Counted from the first letter of the stretch, positions 15,776-25,227 are shown. The stretch is 64,000 nt of DNA from Holophagaceae bacterium (GCA_021286765.1 JAJTBS010000001.1:372001-436000); one strand, 5' to 3'. Made by a program: numbers and translations. Notes: generated by a model from the sequence alone, not told the origin.

Positions 15776-16765
15776 TCAGAGCCTCGAAAGCACTTCCCGG
15801 ATGGCCCGGTTCAGCAGGTCGGGATGGTGCCTCGCCATGGGGGCCTCGGGATCCAGGAGGGGAAACCGGTAGACCGGGATGCCCAGGATGGTGTCAGCCT
15901 GCGTCACGATTGGCTCGCCCCCCTCGACCTGGTATCTGGCGAGCATGTCGGGTTGCAGAGGGGCCGCATTGGCGATGATGGCCGAGATCCGGGTCCGCCC
16001 GAAGGCCGAGATGGCGGCCACGTGGGTTTCGAGGTCCAACCCAGCCGTCTCGCCGGGCTCGGTCATGAGGTTGGCGACATAGATGACCGGGGACCGGGAA
16101 GATTCCACCGCCTCCTGGAGCTCTTGAATGAGGAGGTTCGAGATGGTGGAGGTGTAGAGGCTGCCGGGCGAGAGGAGCACCAGGTCCGACCGGAGCAGGG
16201 CCAGCACCGCCTCCGGGAGCGGTTCGGCCTCGCGGGGTTCCAGCCAGAGCCTGGCGAGGGGGGGCTGGCAGGACCCAACGGCCGTCTCGCCCACATAGGA
16301 GCGCCCCGCCATGTCCTCGGCGCAGAGGGTGACGGGCACCACCGTGGAGGGGAACAGGCGCCCCAGGGTCACCAACACGCCCGACAGCTGGCGGATGGCC
16401 CGCACCCAATCGCCCGTGAGATCCGCCAGGGCCCAGAGCATCAGGTTGCCGAGGGAGTGGCCGGCGAGGCTGCCTTCACCGCGGAACCGGTAGTTCAGGA
16501 GATCCGAGAGGGCCGAATCCTCCAAGGTGAGGGCCGCCAGGCAGTTGCGCAGGTCGCCTGGGGGGATGCCGCCGAGCTCATCCCGGAGGCGGCCCGAGGA
16601 ACCTCCGTTGTCGGAGACGGTGACGATGCCCGTCAGCTTCCAGGGATCGCGGCTCCGCCCCGCCTCCCGTTTGAGGGCCCGGAGGAGGGCCGCCAAGCCC
16701 GTGCCCCCGCCCAGGGCCACCACCCGCAGGGGCTTGTCTGCATCAAGGCTCGGTGGGCCAGCCAT
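15776..16765 (-). CDS. yvcK: Gluconeogenesis factor YvcK/CofD-like protein
   Basis: This 329-residue protein belongs to the YvcK (CofD-like) family, which in Bacillus binds UDP-sugars and is needed for growth on gluconeogenic carbon and for cell-wall homeostasis. Family motifs are visible: VVALGGGTGLAALLRAL at the N-terminus, TVSDNGGSSGRLRDELGG, PPGDLRNCLAAL, and DLVLLSPGSLYTSTISNLL. The ATG at 16765 follows the TPR gene's stop by 17 bases with only a weak ribosome binding site; an upstream extension would overlap the TPR gene. A small GC hairpin (GCCCC/GGGGC) lies about 45 bases downstream of its stop. Confidence 0.9.
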   Translation of the reverse strand: MAGPPSLDADKPLRVVALGGGTGLAALLRALKREAGRSRDPWKLTGIVTVSDNGGSSGRLRDELGGIPPGDLRNCLAALTLEDSALSDLLNYRFRGEGSLAGHSLGNLMLWALADLTGDWVRAIRQLSGVLVTLGRLFPSTVVPVTLCAEDMAGRSYVGETAVGSCQPPLARLWLEPREAEPLPEAVLALLRSDLVLLSPGSLYTSTISNLLIQELQEAVESSRSPVIYVANLMTEPGETAGLDLETHVAAISAFGRTRISAIIANAAPLQPDMLARYQVEGGEPIVTQADTILGIPVYRFPLLDPEAPMARHHPDLLNRAIREVLSRL

Positions 16766-16782
16766 GGCGAGGGGGGCCTGGC

Positions 16783-17316
16783 TCAGCGGCCTTCCGTGAA
16801 GGCGAAGAGGGGGGACTTCCGGATGGGGTTGAAGTCCGGCTCCATGTGCCACTGGTAAACGAAGTCGGCGTCCAGCTCCACGGCTTTCTTCAGGCTCTCG
16901 GCGGCGGCCTCGGTGTTCTCGTTCTGTGCGAAAGCGACGGCACGCAGATAGTGGAGGGCCCCCTTGGCGGGGTGGCTCTTGATGGCCTTCTCGCTGAGCT
17001 TGAGGGCCTCCTCCGTCGCGCGCCGGTTGAGACAGGCCTGGATTTCCGTGACGGCGTCAGCCGCAACGACCTTGGCGGGCTGGATCTTTTCCTGGGCCAA
17101 GGACAGGTAGACCTGGGCGCGGCGTTTCATGGACCATTCACCGGCCGCCTGGGCCTCGTCGCGAAGCGTCTCCAGCGCCTTCGCAGCCTCGGGGAACTTG
17201 CCTGAGTCCACGAGCTTCACGGCCTTGGCGAAGGCCAGAGCCAGCGGCGAGGGGGCCGGATGGGAGGGAGTGGAAGCGGACTTGGATGCGGGTTCAGTCT
17301 TGGCCTTGGTCGCCAT
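16783..17316 (-). CDS. TPR-like hypothetical protein
   Basis: This 177-residue protein has a Lys/Ala/Ser-rich N-terminal 25 residues and then helical repeats of the tetratricopeptide type, such as SGKFPEAAKALETLRDEA and ALHYLRAVAFAQNENTEAAAESLKKAVELD. It probably serves as a protein-interaction scaffold in the cytoplasm. There is no signal peptide. The ATG at 17316 has GAGG seven bases upstream. A promoter-like sequence with an overlapping dyad lies just upstream, and yvcK follows after 17 bases, so the two probably form one transcript. Confidence 0.65.
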   Translation of the reverse strand: MATKAKTEPASKSASTPSHPAPSPLALAFAKAVKLVDSGKFPEAAKALETLRDEAQAAGEWSMKRRAQVYLSLAQEKIQPAKVVAADAVTEIQACLNRRATEEALKLSEKAIKSHPAKGALHYLRAVAFAQNENTEAAAESLKKAVELDADFVYQWHMEPDFNPIRKSPLFAFTEGR

Positions 17317-17337
17317 GCGGGATCCTCGGGATGCGTT

Positions 17338-17372
17338 GGAGAAACTATAGAGTGACAGGGTTTCTCCGGCAA
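17338..17372 (-). promoter_or_regulatory. Promoter with overlapping 8-bp dyad upstream of the TPR gene
   Basis: On the minus strand, TTGCCG (17367-17372), a 17-base spacer and TATAGT (17344-17349) form a good sigma-70-type promoter with a short leader to the ATG at 17316. An inverted repeat GGAGAAAC (17338-17345) with GTTTCTCC (17360-17367) spans the -10 box and the spacer. This is the usual layout of a repressor operator, but no regulator can be named. Confidence 0.5.
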
Positions 17373-17403
17373 ATCCGGGTCCGCATGGCGATAAGGGCGG
17401 TGA

Positions 17404-18591
17404 TCACATCTTGAACAGGGCCTTTTCCCGGTTCAGGACCCGGGTCGAGACCAGGGTCATGAGCCCCGCCAGTCCCACGGTCATCGCGAAGGCGATGGCG
17501 TATTCCAGCCAGTTCGGCTGCTGGCTGAACATCTTGCGGAGGGCGATGCAGACGTTCACCACCGGCACGTAGGAGAGGAAGGCCATCTTGTCCACGCCCG
17601 GGGCCATGGTGAAGACTCCCAGGAAGACCACCAGGAAGATGCCCGGCGTGATGGCGCTGCCTGCCTCGATGGTGTTCTTGGCCTGGATGCCCATGAGCAG
17701 GATGAAGTTCGAGAAGAAGAGGCCCAGGGGCACCATGATCAGGAACGTGAGGCCCAGGGTCACGGGGTTGGCGATGGCCGACATGGCCTGCATCGAGTTG
17801 GCCGAGCCGCCGGTCATGAAGCCGATGGAGAGACCCATGCTCAGCAGGTTCAGCAGGGCGGCGATGACGCCCATGCAGAAGATGTAGAGCAGCTTGCCCA
17901 GGATGATCTGGTTGCGGGGCAGGCGCGTGGCCATGAGGCTGAGCAGGGTCTGCCGCTCCTTCTCGCCGGCCGTGGCGTAGATGCCGTGCTGCATGGCGCC
18001 CGTGTACATCATGATCATCAGCAGGTAGGGCAGGAACTTGCCCATGGCTTTGCCCACTTCGAGGGCCACGTCCGCGGCGTTCTTGACTTCCAGCTTCACC
18101 GGCTCAGCCAGCTGGGCGGAGGCGCCGAGCACCTGGAGCCGTCCCAGCACCCAGGACTGCTCCTGGCCCTTGAGGGACTCCTTCAGGCGCTTGAGGGCCA
18201 CTTCCGACGCGCGCTCGCTTTCGTCCATGGTGGCCACGAGCTTAAAGGTCTGGTGTTTCTGGAGGGCTTCGGCGGCATTGGCATCCGCTTCCAGGGCCAG
18301 CTCCAGCTTCTGATCGCGGATGGCCTGCTTGAGGTCACCCTCGGGCTTGGCCACCCGCTCGAAGAGCTTGGAATCGGCCAGGAGGCCGTTCAGGGCCCCC
18401 GAAGGGTCGGCCACGTAGACCCGGCTGGCCTTGTTGCGGTTCTGGGCCTCGTCCCGCTTCCCCATCTTGGCCATCATGCCGAAGATGGCCGGGTAGAGCA
18501 GGAAGGGGAGGACGAAGGCGAAGAACATGGTCTTGCGGTCCTTCGAGAGCTCCAGGAACTCCTTCTTGGCGATGAGCAGGGCGCCGCGCAT
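17404..18591 (-). CDS. natB: ABC-2 type exporter permease, NatB-like
   Basis: This 395-residue inner-membrane permease pairs with the ATPase encoded just upstream. A first membrane helix near residue 20-40 (FFAFVLPFLLYPAIF) is followed by a large extracytoplasmic region to about residue 180, then five or more helices toward the C-terminus (YLLMIMMYTGAMQHG, ILGKLLYIFCMGVIAALLNL, VTLGLTFLIMVPLGLFF and others). This topology and the length match the NatB sodium-export permease. The ATG at 18591 overlaps the ATPase stop by one base (TGATG). The substrate is inferred from family resemblance only. Confidence 0.8.
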   Translation of the reverse strand: MRGALLIAKKEFLELSKDRKTMFFAFVLPFLLYPAIFGMMAKMGKRDEAQNRNKASRVYVADPSGALNGLLADSKLFERVAKPEGDLKQAIRDQKLELALEADANAAEALQKHQTFKLVATMDESERASEVALKRLKESLKGQEQSWVLGRLQVLGASAQLAEPVKLEVKNAADVALEVGKAMGKFLPYLLMIMMYTGAMQHGIYATAGEKERQTLLSLMATRLPRNQIILGKLLYIFCMGVIAALLNLLSMGLSIGFMTGGSANSMQAMSAIANPVTLGLTFLIMVPLGLFFSNFILLMGIQAKNTIEAGSAITPGIFLVVFLGVFTMAPGVDKMAFLSYVPVVNVCIALRKMFSQQPNWLEYAIAFAMTVGLAGLMTLVSTRVLNREKALFKM

Positions 18592-19352
18592 CAGTTGCCT
18601 CCCTCGGATTCAGCCGCCAGCTGGAAGAAGACCTCGTCGAGGGTCTTGGCGCGTCTGGATTGCAGGATGTCCCGTGGCGGCGCGTCCCCGTGGAGCTTGC
18701 CGTCGAAGATGATGCCCACCCGGTCGCAGATGTCCTCGACCATGGGCATGACGTGGGTGGAGACGATCACCGTGCGGCCCTCCTCGCGCATGATGCGCAG
18801 CAGGTCGAGCACGGTCTTGGCGGTGAGCACGTCGAGGCCCGTGGTGGGTTCGTCGAAGATGACCACCTTCGGGTCGTGCAGCAGGGCCCGCGCGATGCTC
18901 ACCTTCTGCTTCTGGCCCGAGGAGAAGCCCTCCATCTTCACGTCGGCGAAGTCCGCCAGCTGGAGCTTCTCCAGCAGGTGCAGACCGCGGCGCTCGGCGG
19001 TGCCCGGGTCCACGTCCTGGAACTCCCCGAAGAGGCGCAGGAGCTCGCGGGGCGTGAAGCGGGTGTAGACCCCCATGTCCGTGCTCAGGTAGCCCAGGCA
19101 GCCGCGGACGGCCTCGGGCTTCTGGCGGGTGTCGAAGCCGCAGACGTCGATGGCGCCGACATCCGGGTCCATCAGGCCGGCGATCATCCGCAGGGTGGTG
19201 GACTTGCCGGCGCCGTTGGGCCCCAGCAGGCCGTAGATCTCGCCCGGCTTCACCGTGAGGGAGATGCCCCGCACGGCGTCGATGCGCTTGGTCGTCCGCG
19301 TCTTGCGGTCCTTCACGGTGAAGGACTTGTGGACCTCGTTCAGTTGGATCAC
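18591..19352 (-). CDS. natA: ABC exporter ATP-binding protein, NatA-like
   Basis: This 253-residue ATPase has Walker A (GPNGAGKST), the Q-loop region, the signature FSSGQKQKVSIARAL, Walker B (VVIFDEPTTGLD) and the switch His (VSTHVMP). Its size and the GYLSTDMGVYTRFTPRELL segment are typical of NatA-type exporters. The GTG at 19352 has GGAGG five bases upstream. It is the first gene of the natA-natB unit. A 105-base gap without clear signals separates it from the uppP gene, which is on the same strand. Confidence 0.85.
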   Translation of the reverse strand: MIQLNEVHKSFTVKDRKTRTTKRIDAVRGISLTVKPGEIYGLLGPNGAGKSTTLRMIAGLMDPDVGAIDVCGFDTRQKPEAVRGCLGYLSTDMGVYTRFTPRELLRLFGEFQDVDPGTAERRGLHLLEKLQLADFADVKMEGFSSGQKQKVSIARALLHDPKVVIFDEPTTGLDVLTAKTVLDLLRIMREEGRTVIVSTHVMPMVEDICDRVGIIFDGKLHGDAPPRDILQSRRAKTLDEVFFQLAAESEGGN

Positions 19353-19457
19353 CAGGACCTCCGGGTGGAAGGCCCCAGTCTAGGCGGCGCACTGGCGGGC
19401 CCATGGCCCCATCGGTGAACGGGGGCGGGGAACCGGCGAACGGGACGCCCCGGGGCT

Positions 19458-20339
19458 TCAGCGGTGGCCGAGTACCCCCGTCGTGCCAAGGCCGAGCAGC
19501 ACCAGTCCCATGACGACGCAGTAGGCGGCAAAGCCGTTGAGCCGGGGCTTCCGGGTGAAGCGGTCCAGGAGGCCGATGGCGAAGTAGCCGGAGACGGCGG
19601 CCGCGATTACGCCCACGGCGCAGAGCGCCACGGGGGACAGCGAGCCGGGCGGAAAGGCCATGTCCGCCGGCAGGGGCTGATGCTTCAGGAGCGGCTTTAG
19701 AAGCCCCCTCAGTTCCACCACCGCGGCGGCGGCGATGGTGGGCATGCCCAGGAGAAAGCTGAAGCGTGCCGAGGCCGGGAGCTTGAGGCCGCGGAAGACA
19801 CCTACGGAGATGGTGGAACCCGAACGCGACAGACCGAAGCCTCCGCCGAGGCCCTGGATGGCACCCACCGCCAGGGCGTCCACGGGCCGCAGATCCTGGA
19901 GGTCCCGGCCCGCCAGGTCCTGTTCGCGCTGGTTCACCCGTTCCCGGCTGAGGCGGTTGGCCAGGAACAGCAGCACCGCCGTGGTCAGGAGCCCGATCCC
20001 ATAGACCCACAGGTGCTCCTTGGCGGCCTCCTTCACGCCCCTGGTGGCCAGCCCGAAGATGGCCGTGGGGATCATGGCCAGGAACAGCCAGAGCGCCAGG
20101 CGCCGGCCCTCCTTGTCCATGCCGAAGCAGCCCATGACTACCTGCACCAGCTCGCGCCGGAAGTAGACCATCAGGGCCCCCAGGGTGCCCACGTGCAGCA
20201 GCACGTCGAAGGCCAGGGGCATGGGACGCCCCCCGAACATCAGGTGCTCCGCCAGCGTGAGGTGCGCCGTGGAGGAGACCGGCAGGAATTCCGTCAGGCC
20301 CTGGACCAGGCCCAGGAGGATGGCGTGCAGCAGGTTCAT
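19458..20339 (-). CDS. uppP: Undecaprenyl-diphosphate phosphatase
   Basis: This 293-residue integral membrane enzyme recycles undecaprenyl diphosphate for cell-wall synthesis and gives bacitracin resistance. The first motif is intact: GLVQGLTEFLPVSSTAHL near residue 10-28, containing the catalytic Glu. The second motif, normally PGxSRSGxT, reads FGLSRSGSTI, so the Pro-Gly step is replaced while the Arg and Ser remain. Eight membrane helices can be traced. The ATG at 20339 is preceded by weak signals. It diverges from the threonine aldolase gene with 48 bases between the start codons, so the two promoters must lie close together. Confidence 0.92.
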   Translation of the reverse strand: MNLLHAILLGLVQGLTEFLPVSSTAHLTLAEHLMFGGRPMPLAFDVLLHVGTLGALMVYFRRELVQVVMGCFGMDKEGRRLALWLFLAMIPTAIFGLATRGVKEAAKEHLWVYGIGLLTTAVLLFLANRLSRERVNQREQDLAGRDLQDLRPVDALAVGAIQGLGGGFGLSRSGSTISVGVFRGLKLPASARFSFLLGMPTIAAAAVVELRGLLKPLLKHQPLPADMAFPPGSLSPVALCAVGVIAAAVSGYFAIGLLDRFTRKPRLNGFAAYCVVMGLVLLGLGTTGVLGHR

Positions 20340-20387
20340 TCAATCTCCCATGACGTACCAGTGTGCCATGCGTGATTGAATCTCTTC

Positions 20388-21416
20388 ATGCGCCCCATCG
20401 ACCTCCGCTCCGACACCGTCACCCAGCCCTCCACCGAGATGCGCGCGGCCATGGCCTCCGCCGAAGTGGGCGACGATGTGCTGGAGCGCGACTCCACCCT
20501 CGCCCGCCTGGAGGACCGTGTGGCCGGCCTGCTCGGCCTCGAGGCGACCCTGTGGGTGCCCTCGGGCTGCATGGGCAACCTCATTGCGTTGATGCTGCAC
20601 CTCAAGCGCGGCGACCGCTTCCTGGCCCCCGCCCAGGCCCACGTGCTGGGCTCGGAGCTGGGCACGGGTGCGTGGCTGGCGGGCGGCATGCCCGAGGCCC
20701 TGGCCTGGGAGGGCGGCCCCGGTCGGCCCACCCCCGCCCAGGTGACGAAGGCTGCGGGGGCTCCGGGTCCCTACTACACCCTGCGCACCACGCTGCTCTG
20801 CCTGGAGAACACTCATAACTTCGCTGGCGGCGCGGTCACGCCTCTGGCCGAGCATCGGGCCCTGGTGGCGGCGGCGAAGGCCGCGAAGCTGGCGGTCCAT
20901 CTGGATGGCGCCCGCCTCTGGCACGCAGCCGCCGCCCTCGACCTGCCGCCTTCGGCCCTCGCAGAGGGCGTGGACACCGTACAGGTCTGCCTCAGCAAGG
21001 GCCTGGGCGCACCCATGGGCTCGCTGCTGGGCGGATCGAGAGCCCACATCGCCGAGGCCCGGCGGATTCGCAAGATGCTCGGGGGTGGCGTGCGCCAGGG
21101 CGGCGTGGTGGGTGCCGCGGGCCTGGTGGCCCTGGACTACCTGCCCCGGATTGCCGAGGACCACACGAAGATCCGCCGCCTCGCGGAGGGCCTGCGGCGT
21201 TTCGGCCTCCCGGCCCCGGTGCCCGACACCAACATCCTGCTGGTCCCCGTGCCGGATGTCGCTGCAGCGCTGGTCGCGCTGGAGACCGCTGGCGTCCGCG
21301 CCCTGCCCGTGGGACCCGCCATCCGCTTCATCGCCCACCGCGACCTCACCACGGCCGACATCGAGGAGGCTCTTTGCCGCATCGAGCCGCTGGTGCCGGT
21401 CCTCCGCGGAGCTTGA
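20388..21416 (+). CDS. ltaE: Low-specificity L-threonine aldolase
   Basis: This 342-residue PLP enzyme cleaves threonine and allo-threonine to glycine and acetaldehyde. The family N-terminus IDLRSDTVTQPSTEMRAAM is present, followed by VGDDVLERDST. The PLP-binding region has HLDGARLWHAA, and the Schiff-base Lys is in VCLSKGLGAPMGS near residue 200. The ATG at 20388 directly precedes the conserved start; a TTG four codons upstream is less likely. The next gene starts two bases after the stop. Confidence 0.93.
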   Translation: MRPIDLRSDTVTQPSTEMRAAMASAEVGDDVLERDSTLARLEDRVAGLLGLEATLWVPSGCMGNLIALMLHLKRGDRFLAPAQAHVLGSELGTGAWLAGGMPEALAWEGGPGRPTPAQVTKAAGAPGPYYTLRTTLLCLENTHNFAGGAVTPLAEHRALVAAAKAAKLAVHLDGARLWHAAAALDLPPSALAEGVDTVQVCLSKGLGAPMGSLLGGSRAHIAEARRIRKMLGGGVRQGGVVGAAGLVALDYLPRIAEDHTKIRRLAEGLRRFGLPAPVPDTNILLVPVPDVAAALVALETAGVRALPVGPAIRFIAHRDLTTADIEEALCRIEPLVPVLRGA

Positions 21417-21418
21417 GC

Positions 21419-22288
21419 ATGAAGAAAACCCTCGTCGCCCTCGCCATCCTCCTGGCCACGGCCCTGGGTGTCGGAGGCTACCTCCTGTACCAGGATGGGC
21501 TGGTGCCGGTGCCCTTGGTGGATGGGGCGGGCCTCTTCGTGCCGGCCAAACCCGAATACGGCGAGGACCAGGCGCGGGTGGAGGCGGTCCTGCCGGCGGG
21601 AGAGCGGACCGAGGCTTTCATCGCAGGCCAATCGGCCCTCCCCCTCGTCCGTTCGAATCCGTCCGCCGGCTGGACCGGCGTCCTTGCGCGGGAACTCGCC
21701 ATCTCCCGCAACGGCCGACGCCTCCGCTGCCACCTGCGTCCCGGGTGGCGGCTGCACCAGGGCGGGGATCTGGATGCGTCCAGACTGAAGGCCTTCTGGA
21801 TGCCCATGGAAGGGAAGCTGGGCTTCCAGGCCTTGGTGATCGACGCCGCCACCGTCGAGATCCGCTTTGGCGAGCGACCTTCCGATGCGGCGGCCTGGCT
21901 CTCGCGTTGGCTCATTCCCGGAACCGGCCCCTTCATTCAGCAGGAATCATCCTTGGCGCGGTTCGATGGGTTCATCTACGGCCGGGCCGGGGTCGCCGAG
22001 ATCCGGATCCTGACCGATCCGGCGCTCCTGGCGAGCCGCGCCTGGGCCGATGGGCTGGCCTCGGGCCGCTGGGCCTGGGCCGCCTTCCCGGGCCAGGTGG
22101 CGCCGGAGGACATGGCCCGCGTACGGCTCGCGCCCTACGACGAACTGCGGATGAAGGACGGCAGCGTCTGGTTCCTGTCCCGGCGCATGCGCCGCCTTCG
22201 GCCGGATCAGGAGGACTGGACCCGCACCCGCCTCTTCGGCGTCTGGAAGGGCGCCATGGACCTGCCCTACGACCCGCTGGGGATGTAG
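21419..22288 (+). CDS. Membrane-anchored protein, distantly solute-binding-like
   Basis: This 289-residue protein has a single N-terminal hydrophobic segment (TLVALAILLATALGVGGYLL) that is either a signal peptide or an anchor. One stretch, LRCHLRPGWRLHQGGDLDASRLKAFW, resembles the peptide-binding family SBP_bac_5 segment, and LIPGTGPFIQQE resembles the later GTGPY region of that family. The overall length is only about half of a normal oligopeptide-binding protein, so it would be a reduced member or an unrelated protein. It starts two bases after the aldolase stop and is probably co-transcribed. Function is unknown. Confidence 0.55.
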   Translation: MKKTLVALAILLATALGVGGYLLYQDGLVPVPLVDGAGLFVPAKPEYGEDQARVEAVLPAGERTEAFIAGQSALPLVRSNPSAGWTGVLARELAISRNGRRLRCHLRPGWRLHQGGDLDASRLKAFWMPMEGKLGFQALVIDAATVEIRFGERPSDAAAWLSRWLIPGTGPFIQQESSLARFDGFIYGRAGVAEIRILTDPALLASRAWADGLASGRWAWAAFPGQVAPEDMARVRLAPYDELRMKDGSVWFLSRRMRRLRPDQEDWTRTRLFGVWKGAMDLPYDPLGM

Positions 22289-22290
22289 GC

Positions 22291-23166
22291 CTACTCCAGG
22301 TTCGCGGACTGCTCTCGGATCTGGTCTAGCACACCCTTGGCCTCCATGACCGCGCGGGTCATGTCGATGCGCTTGCACTTGCTGCCGGTGGTGTTGAGCT
22401 CCCGCAGCACCTCCTGGCACCAGACATCGATGGCCTTGCCTTCCAGCCGGTCTCCGCCCAGGCGCTCGGCGAAATCATCGAGGTGGGCCGCCAGGCGGAT
22501 GAGCTCCTCCCGCACATCCTGGCGTTCGGCCAGGACCCCGGCCTCCGCCAGCAGCCGCTCGGCTGGGAGCTGGCCCGCCAGGCGCGCATCTTCCAGGATC
22601 TGCTCGATGCGCTGGCGGTAGAGGCCGGGCAGCTCCGCCGCCTGGGTCTCGGCCTCGGCCTTGAGCTTTTCCCGCAGGGCCTTCAGGCGTGCCAGACCTT
22701 CTTCGAAGAAGGGCCGGAGGCGCTCCGCCTCCTTGCTGCGTCCGGCATTCCAGGTTTCCAGGAGGGCCGTCACGGCCTCGCGGACGGGGGCCTCCAGGCG
22801 CTCGCCCAGGTCTGAGGCCGGGGCCTGGAAGGCGCCCGGCAGGCGGAAAAAGGCTTCGGCTGTGAGGGGAGGAAGATGCAGCCACTCCGCGTCCTCCTGC
22901 CAACCCTTGGCCACCGCCCGGAGCAGGGCGCGGTTCATGCGGGGCTCCAGGGAGGGCTCGTCCTGAACCTCGATGGTGAGGTCGAGCTTGCCGCGGCTGG
23001 CGGCAGTGCGCACCTGGGCGCGGATGCCCGCCTCCAGGGGAAAGAGCGCTGGAGGCAGGCGGAGGCTCAAATCCAGGGCTTTCGAGTTGACGCTCCGCAG
23101 GGTGAGCCGCAGCTGTCCCGCCTCCAGGGGGCGGACGATCTCGGCGAAGGCGGTCATGGATTTCAT
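22291..23166 (-). CDS. yicC: YicC/YloC family endoribonuclease
   Basis: This 291-residue protein belongs to the YicC family; YicC in E. coli has RNase activity and promotes decay of RyhB, while the role elsewhere is unclear. The N-terminus MKSMTAFAE (normally SMTGFG) and the RSVNSKALDLSLRLP motif are present. The conserved C-terminus is visible as RELNTTGSKCKRIDMT followed by GVLDQIREQSANLE. The middle is a long alpha-helical region. The ATG at 23166 was chosen because it begins the conserved start; an AGGGA lies upstream. It ends two bases from the stop of the convergent gene. Confidence 0.9.
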   Translation of the reverse strand: MKSMTAFAEIVRPLEAGQLRLTLRSVNSKALDLSLRLPPALFPLEAGIRAQVRTAASRGKLDLTIEVQDEPSLEPRMNRALLRAVAKGWQEDAEWLHLPPLTAEAFFRLPGAFQAPASDLGERLEAPVREAVTALLETWNAGRSKEAERLRPFFEEGLARLKALREKLKAEAETQAAELPGLYRQRIEQILEDARLAGQLPAERLLAEAGVLAERQDVREELIRLAAHLDDFAERLGGDRLEGKAIDVWCQEVLRELNTTGSKCKRIDMTRAVMEAKGVLDQIREQSANLE

Positions 23167-23213
23167 GGGGCGGTCCCTGGGCTGAACCCCAAGGGTAGCC
23201 TGCGTTCTGGCCA

Positions 23214-23816
23214 TCAGTGGTTGCGGATCTCCAGCCAGGGGGCCTCCGACCGGCGGTGGGCTTCGTACCTGGTGATGTCGGCCAGGTTCGCCTCGGTCCG
23301 CTTGATCTCGTCCAGACCTTCCAGCAGCACCGCTTTGCGGGCTGGTTCGATCTCGAAGGCGTAGCAGAGGCCGCCGCTGCGAACCTCCTGGGCCGCGAGG
23401 TCCACGGTGAGCGGGCCCGCCGCGGCCGCGAGGGCCTCGATGGCCTCCATGGGCAGTTGCACGGGCAGCAGGCCGTTGGCGAAGCAGTTGGTGTAGAAGA
23501 TGTCGGCGAAACTGGGCGCGAGGATGGCGCGGATGCCGAAATCCTTCAAGGCCCAGGGGGCGTGCTCCCGGCTGGAGCCGCAGCCGAAATTTGGGCCGGC
23601 GAGCAGGATTGAGGCGCGGCGGTAGGGCTCGCGGTTGAGCACGAAGTCCGATAGCTCGGCCCCCGCGGCGTCGTAGCGGATCTCGTGGAAGAGGTTCCGC
23701 CCCAGGCCCGAGCGCACCAGGGTCTTCAGGAACTGCTTGGGGATGATGAGGTCCGTGTCGATGTTGGGGCGGAGCAGGGGCGCGGCGACGCCAGTCAAGG
23801 TCGTGAACGGTTCCAT
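23214..23816 (-). CDS. leuD: 3-isopropylmalate dehydratase small subunit
   Basis: This 200-residue small subunit of isopropylmalate isomerase works with LeuC in leucine synthesis. The family marks RPNIDTDLIIPKQFLK, the swivelling-domain motif GPNFGCGSSREHAPWAL, and SFADIFYTNCFANGLLP are present. The length equals that of the bacterial LeuD. It begins one base after the leuC stop (23818) and is the last gene of the leftward lysR-leuC-leuD unit. Confidence 0.96.
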   Translation of the reverse strand: MEPFTTLTGVAAPLLRPNIDTDLIIPKQFLKTLVRSGLGRNLFHEIRYDAAGAELSDFVLNREPYRRASILLAGPNFGCGSSREHAPWALKDFGIRAILAPSFADIFYTNCFANGLLPVQLPMEAIEALAAAAGPLTVDLAAQEVRSGGLCYAFEIEPARKAVLLEGLDEIKRTEANLADITRYEAHRRSEAPWLEIRNH

Positions 23817-23817
23817 C

Positions 23818-25227
23818 TCAGATCCCCATCAGACGGCGGACATCGGTGAAGTGGCCCGTCACGGCCGCTGCGGCGGCCATGCCCGGACTCACCAGGTGGG
23901 TGCGGCTGCCACGGCCCTGGCGGCCTTCGAAGTTGCGGTTGCTGGTGCTGGCGCAGCGCACGCCCTCGTCGAGGCGGTCGTCGTTCATGCCCAGGCACAT
24001 GCTGCAGCCGGGCTGGCGCCATTCGAAGCCGGCCTCCAGGAAGATGCGGTCCAGGCCTTCCGCCTCGGCCTGGCGCTTCACCAGGCCCGAGCCCGGCACC
24101 ACCAGGGCGCGGAGGCCGGCCGCGACCTTGCGGCCCCGGGCCACGGCGGCGGCCTCCCGCAGATCCTCGATGCGGCCGTTGGTGCAGGAGCCGATGAACA
24201 CGGCCTGCAGGGGGATGTCCGCGATGGGTGTGCCGGGCTTCAGGTCCATGTAGTCCAGGGCGCGTCGCATGGCCTGACGGTCGTCTTCCGAGGCGACCCG
24301 CTCGGGATCGGGCACCCGTCCGGCGATGTCGGTCACCCACTGGGGGCTGGTGCCCCAGGTCACCTGCGGGGCCAGGGCCGAGACATCGAGGACCACGTCG
24401 GTCTCGAAGGCCGCGTCCTCGTCCGACACCAAGGTGCGCCAGTGGGCGAGAGCCTGGTCCCAGAGGGCGTCCTGGGGGGCCATGGCGCGGCCCTGGAGGT
24501 AGGCGAAGGTGGTTTCGTCCGGCGCCACCAGGCCCGAGCGCGCGCCGCCTTCAATGCTCATGTTGCAGAGGGTCATGCGGCCCTCCATGGACAGCGCGCG
24601 GACCGCGGCGCCGGTGAACTCCATGACGTGGCCCGTGCCGCCGGCGGTGCCGATCCGCCCGATAAGGGCGAGGGCCAGGTCCTTGGCGCCGAGGCCCGGG
24701 GGCAGGGCGCCTTCGAAGCGCACCCGCAGGTTCTTCGACTTGCGCTGCGGCAGCGTCTGGGTGGCCATGACATGCTCCACCTCGCTGGTGCCGATACCGA
24801 AGGCCAGGGCCCCGAAGGCCCCGTGGGTGCTGGTGTGGCTGTCGCCGCAGACGATGGTGGTGCCGGGCAGGGTGAAGCCCTGCTCCGGCCCCACCACGTG
24901 GACGATGCCCTGGCGGTCGTCGAGCAGCGGCAGGTAGGGCACGCCGTAGGCCTTCACGTTGGCTTCCAGGGCTTCGACCTGGAGTCGGCAGGTCTCGTCC
25001 GCGATGCCTTTTTCGCGGTCGATGGTGGGGACATTGTGATCTGCCACCGAAAGGATCGCGTTGGGCCGTCGGAGCGGCCGCCCCGCCTCCCGCAGACCTT
25101 CGAAGGCCTGGGGGCTGGTGACCTCGTGGACCAGATGCCGGTCGATGTAGAGGAGGCTGCTGCCATCCGAGCGCACGGCCACCATGTGCTCGTCCCAGAT
25201 CTTGTCGTAGAGGGTGCGGGGACTCAT
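23818..25227 (-). CDS. leuC: 3-isopropylmalate dehydratase large subunit
   Basis: This 469-residue aconitase-family enzyme carries a [4Fe-4S] cluster and isomerises 2- to 3-isopropylmalate. The cluster Cys residues are in [13 protein letters not shown] and in the pair [10 protein letters not shown]. Substrate-binding segments include [30 protein letters not shown]. The length matches E. coli LeuC (466). The ATG at 25227 overlaps the stop of the LysR gene (ATGA), so leuC translation is coupled to the regulator. No second leuC copy is seen. Confidence 0.97.
   Translation of the reverse strand: MSPRTLYDKIWDEHMVAVRSDGSSLLYIDRHLVHEVTSPQAFEGLREAGRPLRRPNAILSVADHNVPTIDREKGIADETCRLQVEALEANVKAYGVPYLPLLDDRQGIVHVVGPEQGFTLPGTTIVCGDSHTSTHGAFGALAFGIGTSEVEHVMATQTLPQRKSKNLRVRFEGALPPGLGAKDLALALIGRIGTAGGTGHVMEFTGAAVRALSMEGRMTLCNMSIEGGARSGLVAPDETTFAYLQGRAMAPQDALWDQALAHWRTLVSDEDAAFETDVVLDVSALAPQVTWGTSPQWVTDIAGRVPDPERVASEDDRQAMRRALDYMDLKPGTPIADIPLQAVFIGSCTNGRIEDLREAAAVARGRKVAAGLRALVVPGSGLVKRQAEAEGLDRIFLEAGFEWRQPGCSMCLGMNDDRLDEGVRCASTSNRNFEGRQGRGSRTHLVSPGMAAAAAVTGHFTDVRRLMGI

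Noticed and set aside
21650..21665. GTTCGAATCC, similar to a tRNA T-loop
   Set aside because: It lies inside a coding gene and no acceptor stem, D-arm or anticodon arm can be folded around it.
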